Part shown: one piece after another, positions 54,855-63,467 of the stretch
Position numbering within the stretch: position 1 is the first letter of the stretch
Layout of the letters: every line of letters begins with the position of its first letter
From: Streptomyces hyderabadensis
Lineage (GTDB): Bacteria > Actinomycetota > Actinomycetes > Streptomycetales > Streptomycetaceae
Reading direction: 5' to 3'
Assembly: GCF_020404845.1 (NCBI RefSeq)
Contig: NZ_JAIOJZ010000007.1
Coordinates: forward strand, 124,001-188,000
Length of the DNA stretch: 64,000 bases
Translations under genes and position numbers: made by a program
Notes under the pieces: generated by a model
Databases searched by the model: none
Told to the model about the DNA's origin: nothing
Seen by the model: only the letters and a program-made list of their open reading frames with translations

Positions 54855-54926
54855 ATGCGCAAGCACGAGACCTTCCTGTTTACCTATGGCAACCGGCCCG
54901 CCGGCTGCCATGGTCGTGCTGCTTGA
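54855..54926 (+). CDS. Chorismate mutase leader peptide (Phe/Tyr-type attenuator)
   Basis: Short ORF of 23 residues (MRKHETFLFTYGNRP...). It has the regulatory run Phe-Leu-Phe-Thr-Tyr at residues 7-11, with the codons TTT and TAT, which are rare in this GC-rich genome. A 5+4-bp hairpin (TGGCA / TGCCA around CCGG/CCGG, 54887-54910) begins at the last base of the Tyr codon, and a terminator follows at 54946-54982. This is the layout of amino-acid-starvation attenuation: when Phe/Tyr-charged tRNA is plentiful the ribosome passes and the terminator forms. Confidence 0.72.
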   Translation: MRKHETFLFTYGNRPAGCHGRAA

Positions 54927-54945
54927 GCAACTGACAAGCGACTTC

Positions 54946-54982
54946 CCAGGCGCCCCGGGCCGACAAGGTCCGGGGCGCCTGG
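54946..54982 (+). terminator. Attenuator terminator before the chorismate mutase gene
   Basis: Perfect 13-bp stem CCAGGCGCCCCGG / CCGGGGCGCCTGG, 11-base loop, followed by CGTTTGCG. It lies 20 bases after the leader peptide stop and 58 bases before the structural gene. Confidence 0.8.
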
Positions 54983-55039
54983 CGTTTGCGGACCGTGCCG
55001 GTCCCGGGTGCCGCCACCCTTCGGCGAGGAGCCACCGAC

Positions 55040-55327
55040 ATGACCGTCACCGCAGCAGACAAGACCGGCGCCCACACCCCCGAGGCCGCCGACGTGATCA
55101 CCGGCGCCCGGGAGCGCATCGACGCCCTGGACGACCGGATCATCGGGCTGATCCAGGAACGGATGGCCGTCTCCGCCGTCATCCAGGAGGCGAGGATCAC
55201 CTCCGGCGGCCGGCGGGTGAACCTGTCCCGCGAGATGGAGGTGCTCGACCACTACCGGCAGGCGCTGGGCAAGCCGGGTACGGCGCTGGCGATGACGATG
55301 CTGGAGCTGTGCCGGGGCCGCGTCTGA
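55040..55327 (+). CDS. Chorismate mutase (AroQ type)
   Basis: Rearranges chorismate to prephenate, the branch point to phenylalanine and tyrosine. The 95-residue all-helical AroQ protein has the first Arg/Asp in ARERIDALDDRIIGLIQERM and later residues in EARITSGGRRVNLSREMEVLDHY that line the active site. ATG 55040 has GAGGAG nine bases upstream. It is preceded by a leader peptide and terminator, giving feedback control matched to its pathway products. No dehydratase or dehydrogenase domain is fused. Confidence 0.92.
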   Translation: MTVTAADKTGAHTPEAADVITGARERIDALDDRIIGLIQERMAVSAVIQEARITSGGRRVNLSREMEVLDHYRQALGKPGTALAMTMLELCRGRV

Positions 55328-55725
55328 GGCCGGGCCCGCACCCCACCGGTCGGCGGCCCGGACCTCGTATCTGAGTTCGGGCCCTTCTCACCCGTACGGC
55401 GCGTGACCGGTACCCGAGCGGCTTCGTTGGTCCCGGTGTCCGTGTCAGCCAGGGGCGGGCCCGAAAGAACCACGCGTGGCTCGCTGGAGCGATGAGACGT
55501 ACGGATCGTCCCGTACGTCGTGGGACCTCGCTCCAGGAAGTGACCGGACGGCAGGGGACAGCAGCCCGGTCACCCAAGAGAACGGCCGGCTCCGGGGACG
55601 CCCGGGGCCGGCCGCGTCGGAACCCTCCCCTCGTGGCGCCTCCCGCCTCCCAAGTGACGCAGGCCACATAAGGATTCTGTGAATGCGGGGGCAACCATTC
55701 ACAGGTTTCGCTGATCACACCAGGC
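55328..55725. other. Intergenic region between chorismate mutase and the sortase substrate
   Basis: About 400 bases with no gene I can support. It contains a long imperfect palindrome at 55484-55536 and a GC-rich block with GGCCGGC/GCCGGCC arms (55581-55615) resembling a terminator. Confidence 0.45.
55484..55536. repeat. Nested palindrome upstream of the surface protein gene
   Basis: CTGGAGCG (55484-55491) pairs with CGCTCCAG (55529-55536); inside, GACGTACGG (55496-55504) pairs with CCGTACGTC (55511-55519). Could be an RNA element or an operator; nothing in it matches a known riboswitch. Confidence 0.65.
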
Positions 55726-56754
55726 ATGAAAATCCGTCGCGCCCTGGTCGCATCCGCCGTCACGGCGATGGTCGCCCCCGCCGCACTGCTCGCGGCCCCG
55801 TCCGCCCACGCGACCGGCGAGGCATCGCCGTCCGCCGCCGCCTCCTCGGCTCAGTCGGAGGCCGGGACCACGCCACCGTCCGCTCCCGGCGGCTCGACGA
55901 GCAGCCCCACGGGCACCCCGGACAGCACGGGCACCCCGGACTCCGCCGCGTCACCGAGCGCGACGGACGAGGAGGGCACGCCGGAGAAGGAGCCCGCCCC
56001 CGACGACTCGCAGACGACCACGTCCGCCCCGGCGTCCCCGTCACCGAGCAGTTCCGCGCCGGAGGAGACACAGGCTCCGGACCCCGAGCCGTCCGTGTGC
56101 GCGGACACCAAGGTCGACGTCGACATCGAGGGGCTGCCCGGCGAGATCGCGGCGGGCAGCGGCCGGCACGAGTTCTCGCTGAACGTGGCGAACAACTCCG
56201 GCTCGACGCTGCAGAACCTCGAGTACCTGGCCGGCGCCTCCGCCGACCGCGACGGCGAGGAGCTGTTCGAGAGCAAGCAGGTCCGCCTCCAGGCCTGGAA
56301 CCCCGAGGACGGGACCTGGGAGGACCTCGACGAGCTGGGCTACGCGGTCGGCTACATCGGCTACACCGACAAGCTGGCCCCCGACTACGAGGTCAGCATC
56401 CCGATGCGGATCGAGGTGCGGGCCGGTGCGCCGGTGGGCTCGGCCTTCACGCTCGGCGCGACGATCTACGGCGACGCGGACGGCGAGTGCACCGGCTTCG
56501 GCGACGTCGCCTACGAGTTCCGGATCGTGGCCCCCGGCACGGACACGGAGGGCACCCGGCCGCAGCAGGGCGGCAAGGCGCCCGTGACCGCCGTGCGGCC
56601 GGCCGCCGACACCCCGGAGGTCACCGGGAGCCTCGCCGCGACCGGCTCCAGCTCGGCGCTGCCGATGATCGGCCTCGTCGGCGGGCTCGCCGTGGTGGTG
56701 GGCGGCGGTGCGGTGTTCGTGGTGCGGCGGCGCAAGACCGGCTCGGAGACCTGA
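55726..56754 (+). CDS. Sortase-anchored surface protein (LAATG type)
   Basis: Cell-wall-linked protein of 342 residues. The Sec signal is IRRALVASAVTAMVAPAALLAAPSAHA. A ~100-residue Ser/Thr/Pro-rich stalk follows, then a beta-type domain (VCADTKVDVDIEGLPGEI; HEFSLNVANNSGST; DEFxxx-like VGYIGYTDKLAPDYE). The C-terminus is a sorting signal: LAATG at ~307-311, a hydrophobic segment (MIGLVGGLAVVVGGGAVFVV) and RRRK. Streptomyces sortase E recognises LAxTG, so this is its likely substrate. ATG 55726. A perfect terminator follows. Confidence 0.88.
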   Translation: MKIRRALVASAVTAMVAPAALLAAPSAHATGEASPSAAASSAQSEAGTTPPSAPGGSTSSPTGTPDSTGTPDSAASPSATDEEGTPEKEPAPDDSQTTTSAPASPSPSSSAPEETQAPDPEPSVCADTKVDVDIEGLPGEIAAGSGRHEFSLNVANNSGSTLQNLEYLAGASADRDGEELFESKQVRLQAWNPEDGTWEDLDELGYAVGYIGYTDKLAPDYEVSIPMRIEVRAGAPVGSAFTLGATIYGDADGECTGFGDVAYEFRIVAPGTDTEGTRPQQGGKAPVTAVRPAADTPEVTGSLAATGSSSALPMIGLVGGLAVVVGGGAVFVVRRRKTGSET

Positions 56755-56790
56755 CGCGCGCGCTCGTGACAGCGGCGTGACACAGGCTGG

Positions 56791-56834
56791 GTGAGCGGGA
56801 CCCGCACTCGGAGGGGGGTGCGGGTCCCGCTCAC
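56791..56834. terminator. Bidirectional terminator between surface protein and GMC oxidoreductase
   Basis: Perfect 17-bp stem GTGAGCGGGACCCGCAC / GTGCGGGTCCCGCTCAC with a 10-base loop between convergent genes. Confidence 0.9.
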
Positions 56835-56838
56835 CTCT

Positions 56839-58677
56839 TCACTTCTCCGGCGGCGCCGTCGGCTTCTTCGGCGGCACCGTCGGCAGGTCCAGGAACGGCA
56901 GTCGCAGCGCGCCGAAGGCCTTCTCCGGGACGGCCGGGGAGTGCGGCTCGACGGCGGCCACCCGTGCGTACGGGGCCCCCTGTGCGGGGCGCGGGTCGCT
57001 CTCGCCCTTGTTCGGCCAGTACGACATCGCGCGCTCGGCCTGTGCCGTGATGGTCAGGGACGGATTGACGCCGAGGTTGGCCGAGACGGCGGCGCCGTCC
57101 ACGACCGAGATGCCGGGGTGGCCGTAGAGGCGGTGGTACGGGTCGATGACGCCGGTCTCGCGGGAGGCGCCGATCGGGCAGCCGCCGAGGAAGTGGGCGG
57201 TGAGCGGGGTGCCCATCAGCTCGCCGACGTTGGAGCCGGGGAAGCCGTTGATCTCGGCGGCGAGCGCGGAGGCGCCCTCGGTCGCGGCCTTGATCTGCTT
57301 GGGGTTGGGCGCGCCGTGGCCCTGGCGCGCGGTGAGCAGCCCCTTGCCGACGCCCGTCGGCTTCAGGTGCGTGGTCAGCGAGTTGTCCAGGGACTGCATG
57401 ACCAGGCCGATGATGGTCCGCTCCGACCACCTGCGGTTGGACAGGGAACGCAGGACCAGCAGCGGGTGCTTGGCCGCGTGGCCCAGGAAGCCCAGGACGC
57501 GTGCGGCGCCCGAGGCGGTCGGCCCGGCGTAGGGCACCTGGAGGATCGACAGGCCGCCCATCGAGTTGGAGCCCTTGCCGTAACGCACCGGCTCGATGTG
57601 GGTGCTGGCGTCCGGGTGGATCGAGGACGTGATGGCGACGCCGCGCGTGAAGTCGGCCCGTGCCTGGCCGGTGGCCCTGCGGTAGCGCCGGTCGTCGGTC
57701 TGGGCGCCGACCAGGGCCTCCGAGTTGGTGCGGGTCAACTCGCCGAGTTTGTCGGAGATGTAGGGGAGCTGGCCGCCCGCCTTCATGCGGTGCAGCAGGG
57801 TCTGGGTGCCGTAGGTGCCGGCGGCCAGCACGACGCGGCGGGCGGTGAAGGTGCGGCCCGCGTCCTTCTTCTTCCGGTCGGTGGGAAGCGTGGCGACCGC
57901 GAAGCCGCCGCGCGAGTCGTCCGTCACGGAGACCACCGTGGTCATCGGGTGGACGACCGCGCCGGCCTTCTCGGCGAGGTACAGGTAGTTCTCGTTGAGG
58001 GTGTTCTTCGCGCCGTGGCGGCACCCGGTCATGCACTCGCCGCACTCGTTGCACGCCTTGCGGTCGGGTCCCGCGCCGCCGAAGTACGGGTCGGGTATCT
58101 CCTCGCCCGGCTTCGCCCTCGCCGTGCCGTCGGCGTCCTCGCCGTCGCCGAAGAAGACGCCGACCGGCGCCATGTGGAAGGTGTCGCCGCAGCCCATCCG
58201 CTCGGCGGCCGCCTTCAGATGCACGTCGGAGGGGGTCGTCGTCGGGTTGAGGCGGACCCCGAGCATGCGCTTGGCCTGGTCGTAGTACGGCGTCAGCTCG
58301 TCCTGCCAGTCGGTGATGCCGCGCCACTGGGGGTCGTCGAAGAAGGGCTTCGGCGGCACGTAGAGGGTGTTGGCGTAGTTGAGGGAGCCGCCGCCGACCC
58401 CGGCTCCCGCCAGGACCATGACATTGCCGAGCAGGTGGATGCGCTGGATGCCGAACATGCCCAGCTTGGGGGCCCAGAGGTAGTTCTTGAGGTCCCAGGA
58501 GTTCTTCGGCAGCGACTCCCGGGTGAAGCGGCGGCCCGCTTCCAGGACGCCGACCCGGTATCCCTTCTCCGTCAGGCGGAGCGCGGACACCGAGCCGCCG
58601 AAGCCGGATCCCACGACGAGGACGTCGTAGTCGTACCCGTTCTCGTCCCGGGTCTGGACAGAGTTCTCCTGCGACAC
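56839..58677 (-). CDS. GMC oxidoreductase, cholesterol-oxidase-like
   Basis: FAD-dependent alcohol or sterol oxidoreductase of 612 residues. N-terminal dinucleotide motif YDVLVVGSGFGGSVSALRLT; FAD loop GAGVGGGSLNYANTLYVPP; a cluster CNECGECMTGCRHGAKNTL that looks like a ferredoxin-type Cys motif (unusual for classical GMC enzymes but recurrent in this subfamily); and the C-terminal VNPSLTITAQAERAM. A short hydrophilic tail follows. The natural substrate is not established. It lies 49 bases behind the aldehyde dehydrogenase gene, so an alcohol-to-aldehyde-to-acid pair is plausible. Confidence 0.85.
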   Translation of the reverse strand: MSQENSVQTRDENGYDYDVLVVGSGFGGSVSALRLTEKGYRVGVLEAGRRFTRESLPKNSWDLKNYLWAPKLGMFGIQRIHLLGNVMVLAGAGVGGGSLNYANTLYVPPKPFFDDPQWRGITDWQDELTPYYDQAKRMLGVRLNPTTTPSDVHLKAAAERMGCGDTFHMAPVGVFFGDGEDADGTARAKPGEEIPDPYFGGAGPDRKACNECGECMTGCRHGAKNTLNENYLYLAEKAGAVVHPMTTVVSVTDDSRGGFAVATLPTDRKKKDAGRTFTARRVVLAAGTYGTQTLLHRMKAGGQLPYISDKLGELTRTNSEALVGAQTDDRRYRRATGQARADFTRGVAITSSIHPDASTHIEPVRYGKGSNSMGGLSILQVPYAGPTASGAARVLGFLGHAAKHPLLVLRSLSNRRWSERTIIGLVMQSLDNSLTTHLKPTGVGKGLLTARQGHGAPNPKQIKAATEGASALAAEINGFPGSNVGELMGTPLTAHFLGGCPIGASRETGVIDPYHRLYGHPGISVVDGAAVSANLGVNPSLTITAQAERAMSYWPNKGESDPRPAQGAPYARVAAVEPHSPAVPEKAFGALRLPFLDLPTVPPKKPTAPPEK

Positions 58678-58726
58678 GTGCTCTCCTCGTTGAGAACGGG
58701 CGGTGGTCGGGGGGTGCGCGGGCGGA

Positions 58727-60340
58727 TCAGCGGAAGCGGAAGGCCTTCATCAGCCGCAGGCTCCGGCTCATGAACGCCGCGTACTTCTCGTCGTCCATGC
58801 CCAGCGACGGCGCCATCGGCAGCAGCCGCTGGTGGGCGACCGTCTGGGCCTCGGTGTACTTGAGCAGGCCCTCGGAGCCGTGCCGGCGGCCGAGGCCGGA
58901 GTCCTTCATGCCGCCCATCGGGGACTGGACGCTGCCGTAGGCGGGGGCGTACCCCTCGTTGATGTTGACGGTGCCGGTGCGCATCCGGGCGGCGACCTCG
59001 TGGCCGCGCCGGGCGTCCTTCGTCCACACCGAGGAGTTCAGGCCGTACGGCGTGGAGTTGGCCTGCTCGACGGCCTCGTCCTCGGTCGTGAAGCGGTAGA
59101 CGGAGACGACCGGGCCGAAGGTCTCCTCGGTGCACACGGTCATGGGGGCCACCACCCCGTCGAGGATGGTCGGCTCGTAGAAGTACGGGCCGATGTCCGG
59201 GCGGGCGACCCCGCCCGCGACGAGCTTCGCGCCCCGTTCGACGGCGTCCGCCACGTGCGCCTTCACGGTCTCCAGCTGCCGCTCCCCCACCAGCGAGCCC
59301 ATGTCGGCTCCGTAGGAGAGGGAGGTGCCCAGCCGCATGGCCTTGGTGCGGGCGGCGAAGCGCTCCAGGAAGGCGTCGGCGACGGACTCGTGGACGTAGA
59401 GCCGCTCGATGGAGATGCAGAGCTGGCCGGCCGAGGAGAAGCAGGCGCGGACGGCGCCCGCCGCGGCCTTCTCGATGTCGGCGTCCTCCAGGACCAGCAT
59501 GGCGTTCTTGCCGCCGAGTTCGAGGGAGACGCCGACCAGGCGCGCGGCGGCGCCCTGGGCGACCTCGCGGCCGGTGCGGGTGGAGCCGGTGAAGGAGACG
59601 TAGTCGGCATGCTTGACGACCTCGGGGCCGACGACCGGTCCTTCGCCGAGGACGACCTGGAAGACCTCGGCGGGCAGCCCGGCCTCGACGAGCAGGTCAC
59701 GGGCCCACAGGGCGGTCAGGCAGGTCTCGGTGTCGGGCTTCATGACGACCGCGTTGCCCGCGACGAAGGCGGGGAGCGCGTCGCCGACGGACAGCTCCAG
59801 CGGGTAGTTCCAGGGGGCGATCTGGCCGACGACGCCGCGCGGGTGGCGCAGCTCGGTCACCTTGGTGAGGGTCGGTACGGCGCCGGTGTGCCGCTTGGGC
59901 CGCAGGTACGCCGGGGCCTTGCGGCCGTAGTGCCGGGCGGCGACCGCGACGGCCTGGACCTCCTCGTGGGCGTGCAGGCGGGCCTTGCCGGTCTCCAGCT
60001 GGATGAGGTCGAGGACCTCGGCCTGGCGCTCCAGCACCAGGTCGTGGAAGCGCAGCAGGACCGCGGCCCGCTGCCGCACCGGCACCTGCGCCCACACGGC
60101 CTGGGCGGCGCGGGCCCGCTCGAAGGCGCCGGCCACGTCCTCGGGCGTCGACTCGGGCAGGTCGGCCAGCTTCTCGCCGGTGAACGGGGTGTGGTTGGCG
60201 GTGCGGCCGGACCCGGCCACGCCCTTGGTGAGCTGGGCGACCAGCTCGGGCGTGACCACGTCGGCAGCGGTGCGGGCGCCCTCCGGGGTGGGGGCGAGGG
60301 GGTTCGTGCCGGTGAGTTCCGGGGCCTGCGCGTCCGTCAT
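58727..60340 (-). CDS. gabD2: Succinate-semialdehyde dehydrogenase (NAD(P)-dependent ALDH family)
   Basis: Oxidises succinic semialdehyde or another aldehyde to the acid. The 537-residue protein has PWNYPLELSVGDALPAFVAGN, FTGSTRTGREVAQ, catalytic Glu in SLELGGKNAM, nucleophile Cys in FSSAGQLCISIER and EETFGPVVSVYRF, with the ~50-residue N-terminal extension of the actinobacterial GabD2 type. Substrate specificity is from family resemblance. ATG 60340. A TetR-like inverted motif lies upstream at 60374-60388. Confidence 0.88.
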   Translation of the reverse strand: MTDAQAPELTGTNPLAPTPEGARTAADVVTPELVAQLTKGVAGSGRTANHTPFTGEKLADLPESTPEDVAGAFERARAAQAVWAQVPVRQRAAVLLRFHDLVLERQAEVLDLIQLETGKARLHAHEEVQAVAVAARHYGRKAPAYLRPKRHTGAVPTLTKVTELRHPRGVVGQIAPWNYPLELSVGDALPAFVAGNAVVMKPDTETCLTALWARDLLVEAGLPAEVFQVVLGEGPVVGPEVVKHADYVSFTGSTRTGREVAQGAAARLVGVSLELGGKNAMLVLEDADIEKAAAGAVRACFSSAGQLCISIERLYVHESVADAFLERFAARTKAMRLGTSLSYGADMGSLVGERQLETVKAHVADAVERGAKLVAGGVARPDIGPYFYEPTILDGVVAPMTVCTEETFGPVVSVYRFTTEDEAVEQANSTPYGLNSSVWTKDARRGHEVAARMRTGTVNINEGYAPAYGSVQSPMGGMKDSGLGRRHGSEGLLKYTEAQTVAHQRLLPMAPSLGMDDEKYAAFMSRSLRLMKAFRFR

Positions 60341-60373
60341 GAGCCGCAGGGTATGACGCCGCGCGGGCTTTGT

Positions 60374-60388
60374 GTACCCGTCGGTAAC
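60374..60388 (-). promoter_or_regulatory. Candidate TetR-type operator upstream of the gabD2-GMC operon
   Basis: On the minus strand GTTACCGACGGGTAC, an imperfect 15-base palindrome of the kind bound by TetR regulators of lipid and aldehyde metabolism, 34 bases before the ATG. Direct repeats GATTCAC occur beside it (60391-60407). No TetR gene lies in this window. Confidence 0.4.
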
Positions 60389-60479
60389 GGGGATTCACGG
60401 TGATTCACCGAGTGCTCACACACCGCCAGTGATCGCTGGCAACAAACCCGCTGATCAGGGCGTTGTGCGAGCGGAGCGC

Positions 60480-62198
60480 TCAGGTGCCGTCGATGTCCAG
60501 ATTGGCGACGGCCGTACTGGCCACCTCGCGCCCCCGCTCGGTGAAGTCGCCCTTGCCCGGGTAGCTGACGGTGAGCTTGTACATGTCGCCCGCGGTGGTC
60601 CGGTAGTAGAAGATCCGCAGTTCGCGCGGGCGGGGGTTCTGGCTGTCGGTGGTGGTGTAGACGACCGTGTTCTCGGCGGACTTCCCACCCCGGTACTCGG
60701 TCTCCTTGGGGTCGGTCTTCGGGCTCTCGGGCGGCATGGAGAGGTCGAACTCCCCGCTCTCCTTGAACTTCCCGTCGTCGTCGTACATCTCGGCCGCGGC
60801 GGACCCGGCGATGTCGCCCGTGGTGTCCTCCGCCTTCTTGTCCAGGCTCAGGCTGATCCAGACGGCGCCGCTCTCGTCGGTGTAGGTGACCCAGTGCTGG
60901 TCGGCCTCCTCGGGAGCGGTGCGCTTGTAGCCCTCGGGCACCGCCAGGGTCGCGGCGAGCTTCTTCTCGTGCGGGGTCTTCCAGCCGTCGGGCAGCGGCC
61001 CCGCGAAGGGGTCGGCGACCACCAGGTACGAGGCCACCGCCGCCGCGACGACCGCCGCGCCGAGGGCGATCCACGCGTTGCGGCCCAGCCGGACGCTCCA
61101 GCGGGACGCGGGCGCCGCGCCCGGCTCCTCGGGCCGGTCGAGCCTGACCACCTGGGTGGGCGGCGGCGCGGGCGGGTTCGCCGCGGCGTCCAGCAGGGCG
61201 CGGACCCGGGCGGCGTCCGGGCGGCGCGCGGGGTCCTTGTCCAGCAGCCCCGTGATCGCCTCGGCGAGCGGGCCCTGCGCGGCGGCGGGCGGCGCGGGCG
61301 TGGCGTTGAGCACCGACTGGAGCGTGGCCGGGGTGTTGCTGCGGCGGAACGGCGAGACGCCCTCCGTCGCCGCGTACAGCACCACGCCCAGCGACCACAG
61401 GTCGCTCGCCGGGCCGGGGCGCTGGCCCAGCACCCGCTCCGGGGCGATGTACTCGGGCGAGCCGACGAAGCCGCCGGTGTCGGTCAGGCTGGTCTCGCCC
61501 TCGATCTGGGCGATGCCGAAGTCGGTGAGGACGACCCGGTCGTGCCGGCCGAGCAGCACGTTGTCCGGCTTCACGTCCCGGTGCAGGACACCGGCGGCGT
61601 GCGCGGCCTCCAGCGCGCCGAGCACCTCCAGGCCGATCCGCGCGGCCTCGCGGGCGCTCAGGGTGCCCTCCTGGAGGGCGTCGCCGAGCGAGCGCCCGCG
61701 CACGAGTTCCATCACGATCCACGGCTGCCCGTCCACGACCGCCACGTCGTGCACGCCGACCACGGCCGGGTGGTCGAGCCGGGCGGCGGCGCGCGCCTCG
61801 CGGCGCATCCGCTCGAAGGCGTTGGCCCGTTCGCGTTCGGGAAGGTGGTCGGGGACGCGGGGTTCCTTGACGGCGACCTCGCGGCCGACGGTCTCGTCCT
61901 CGGCCCGCCACACGGTGCCCATGCCGCCGTGCCCCAGCCTGGCGACCAGACGGTAACGGCCCGCGATGAGCCGCCCGGCGCCCGGGTCCGGCGCGGCGGG
62001 CGAGGGGGCGGTCGCGGGAGCGGTCGCGGGCGCTCCCGGAGAGGCGGACGCCTCGGCCTGCGACCGCGGCGGTACGACCTGGGTGTGCGCCGCGTACGGG
62101 TTGCCGGGACGCGGCACCGCGGCGGGCGGGTTCGGTGGTTGCAGGTCAAAACTGGTCGGCTCGTCCGCCCCGCTGCGGGGCCCCCCGTTGCTGCTCAT
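60480..62198 (-). CDS. Transmembrane Ser/Thr protein kinase with secreted-side sensor domain
   Basis: A membrane kinase of about 572 residues (from ATG 62198; 576 from ATG 62210). After ~75 disordered residues there is a full Hanks-type kinase: glycine loop LGHGGMGTVW, Lys in VAVKEP, catalytic loop VLHRDVKPDNVLL, TDFGIAQ and APERV, all intact. A membrane segment (WIALGAAVVAAAVASYLVV) leads to a ~180-residue outer domain (LAVPEGYKRTAPEEADQHW; TYTDESGAVWISLSLDK; RTTAGDMYKLTVSYPGKG). This domain resembles the domain at the right edge of the window. No PASTA repeats, so a different ligand is likely. Confidence 0.93.
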   Translation of the reverse strand: MSSNGGPRSGADEPTSFDLQPPNPPAAVPRPGNPYAAHTQVVPPRSQAEASASPGAPATAPATAPSPAAPDPGAGRLIAGRYRLVARLGHGGMGTVWRAEDETVGREVAVKEPRVPDHLPERERANAFERMRREARAAARLDHPAVVGVHDVAVVDGQPWIVMELVRGRSLGDALQEGTLSAREAARIGLEVLGALEAAHAAGVLHRDVKPDNVLLGRHDRVVLTDFGIAQIEGETSLTDTGGFVGSPEYIAPERVLGQRPGPASDLWSLGVVLYAATEGVSPFRRSNTPATLQSVLNATPAPPAAAQGPLAEAITGLLDKDPARRPDAARVRALLDAAANPPAPPPTQVVRLDRPEEPGAAPASRWSVRLGRNAWIALGAAVVAAAVASYLVVADPFAGPLPDGWKTPHEKKLAATLAVPEGYKRTAPEEADQHWVTYTDESGAVWISLSLDKKAEDTTGDIAGSAAAEMYDDDGKFKESGEFDLSMPPESPKTDPKETEYRGGKSAENTVVYTTTDSQNPRPRELRIFYYRTTAGDMYKLTVSYPGKGDFTERGREVASTAVANLDIDGT

Positions 62199-62279
62199 GG
62201 GACCATCCATACCGCGCCGGGCGCGCCCCTTTCCACCGCGGGTGCCGGGCGGTCACAGACCCGTGACGCGCATCGCCGC

Positions 62280-63365
62280 TTATCTCCCGTTTGGGTGGGA
62301 ACCGGGGCCGGAACCGGACACGGTCACCGTCGCCGTCGCCGTCGGCGTGCCGGGCACCGAACTCGCCGGCGCCCCGCCGCCGTCGTCGCCTCCGTCCGCG
62401 AGCAGCACGGCCGCCGAGACGCCCGCGCCCGCCGCCGCGACGACCAGCAGCACGGCGACGAGCACACCGCGCTTCACGCTCCGGCGCGCGTGCAGCGGCC
62501 CGTCGGCCGCGGCCTCCGCCGGTGTCGCGGGCGTACGGCCCGTGCTGAGGAAGGCGCGCAGCATCCGCTGCGCCGACGCCGCGTCCAGCCGCCGTCGCGG
62601 GTCGCGCTCCAGCAGTCCCCGGACGACCGGCAGGAGCGGTGCGGCCTGCGCGGGCGGGCGGATCTCCTCGGTGACCACGGCGTGCAGGACGCCGCCCAGC
62701 GAGTCGCGGTGGAAGGGGGACGCGCCACTGAGCACCGCGCACAGCAGCACGCCCAGCGACCACAGGTCCGACGCCGGCCCGGTCCCGGCGCCCGACATCC
62801 GCTCCGGAGCGGTGTACTCGGGGGAACCGACGAAGGACCCGTTCTCGGTGAGCGTGGTGGCGCCCGCGACCTGGGCCACCCCGAAGTCGGTGAGGACGAC
62901 CCGGCCGTCCTCGGCGATCAGCACGTTCGACGGCTTCACATCCCGGTGCAGGATGCCCGCGGCGTGGGCCGTGCCCAGCGCGTCGAGCAGGGCGATGCCG
63001 ATGCGGGCGGCCTCGGCGGCGTCGACCGGGCCGCGGCTGAGGACGCGGTCGGCGAGCGAGCCGCCGTCGACCAGTTCCATCACCATGTACGCGCGTTCGT
63101 CGTCCTCGACCACGTCGTGCACGACGATGACGTGCGGGTGCCGCAACTGCGCGACCGCGCGGGCCTCGCGCAGGGTGCGCTCCCGGCGCCGCCGGGCCTC
63201 GGCGGCGGAGAGGGTCTCGTCGAGGGGGAGCGCCTTCACGGCCACTTCACGGGCGAGCAGTTGGTCGGTGGCCCGCCACACGATGCCCATGCCGCCGCTG
63301 CCGAGGCGCTCGTGGAGCCGGTAACGGCCCGCGATGACACGCCCGCCCGCCCCCTCGGTCACCAT
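62280..63365 (-). CDS. Transmembrane Ser/Thr protein kinase with short outer tail
   Basis: A 361-residue kinase (from ATG 63365; in-frame ATGs lie at 63374, 63377 and 63428). Hanks motifs are intact: LGSGGMGIVWRA, Lys in VAVKALPL, HRDVKPSNVLI, TDFGVAQ, APERM. After the kinase domain there is one membrane segment (GVLVAVLLVVAAAGAGVSAAVLL) and a short Gly/Ser/Thr tail, so it lacks a folded outer sensor. It lies directly upstream of the previous kinase and downstream of another truncated by the window edge, in one tandem cluster. Confidence 0.92.
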   Translation of the reverse strand: MVTEGAGGRVIAGRYRLHERLGSGGMGIVWRATDQLLAREVAVKALPLDETLSAAEARRRRERTLREARAVAQLRHPHVIVVHDVVEDDERAYMVMELVDGGSLADRVLSRGPVDAAEAARIGIALLDALGTAHAAGILHRDVKPSNVLIAEDGRVVLTDFGVAQVAGATTLTENGSFVGSPEYTAPERMSGAGTGPASDLWSLGVLLCAVLSGASPFHRDSLGGVLHAVVTEEIRPPAQAAPLLPVVRGLLERDPRRRLDAASAQRMLRAFLSTGRTPATPAEAAADGPLHARRSVKRGVLVAVLLVVAAAGAGVSAAVLLADGGDDGGGAPASSVPGTPTATATVTVSGSGPGSHPNGR

Positions 63366-63467
63366 GCGTCCCATCATGCCCCACCGGACGCGGCGGCTCC
63401 GGACCGCTGTCACACGGGTGGCCGACAACCGACGGGCGTGCGGGCGGCGCCGGGCCGGCTGTGCGGG

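Noticed and set aside
55328..55500. tRNA or other structural RNA after chorismate mutase
   Set aside because: No T-loop GTTCGA-type motif or cloverleaf arms could be built.
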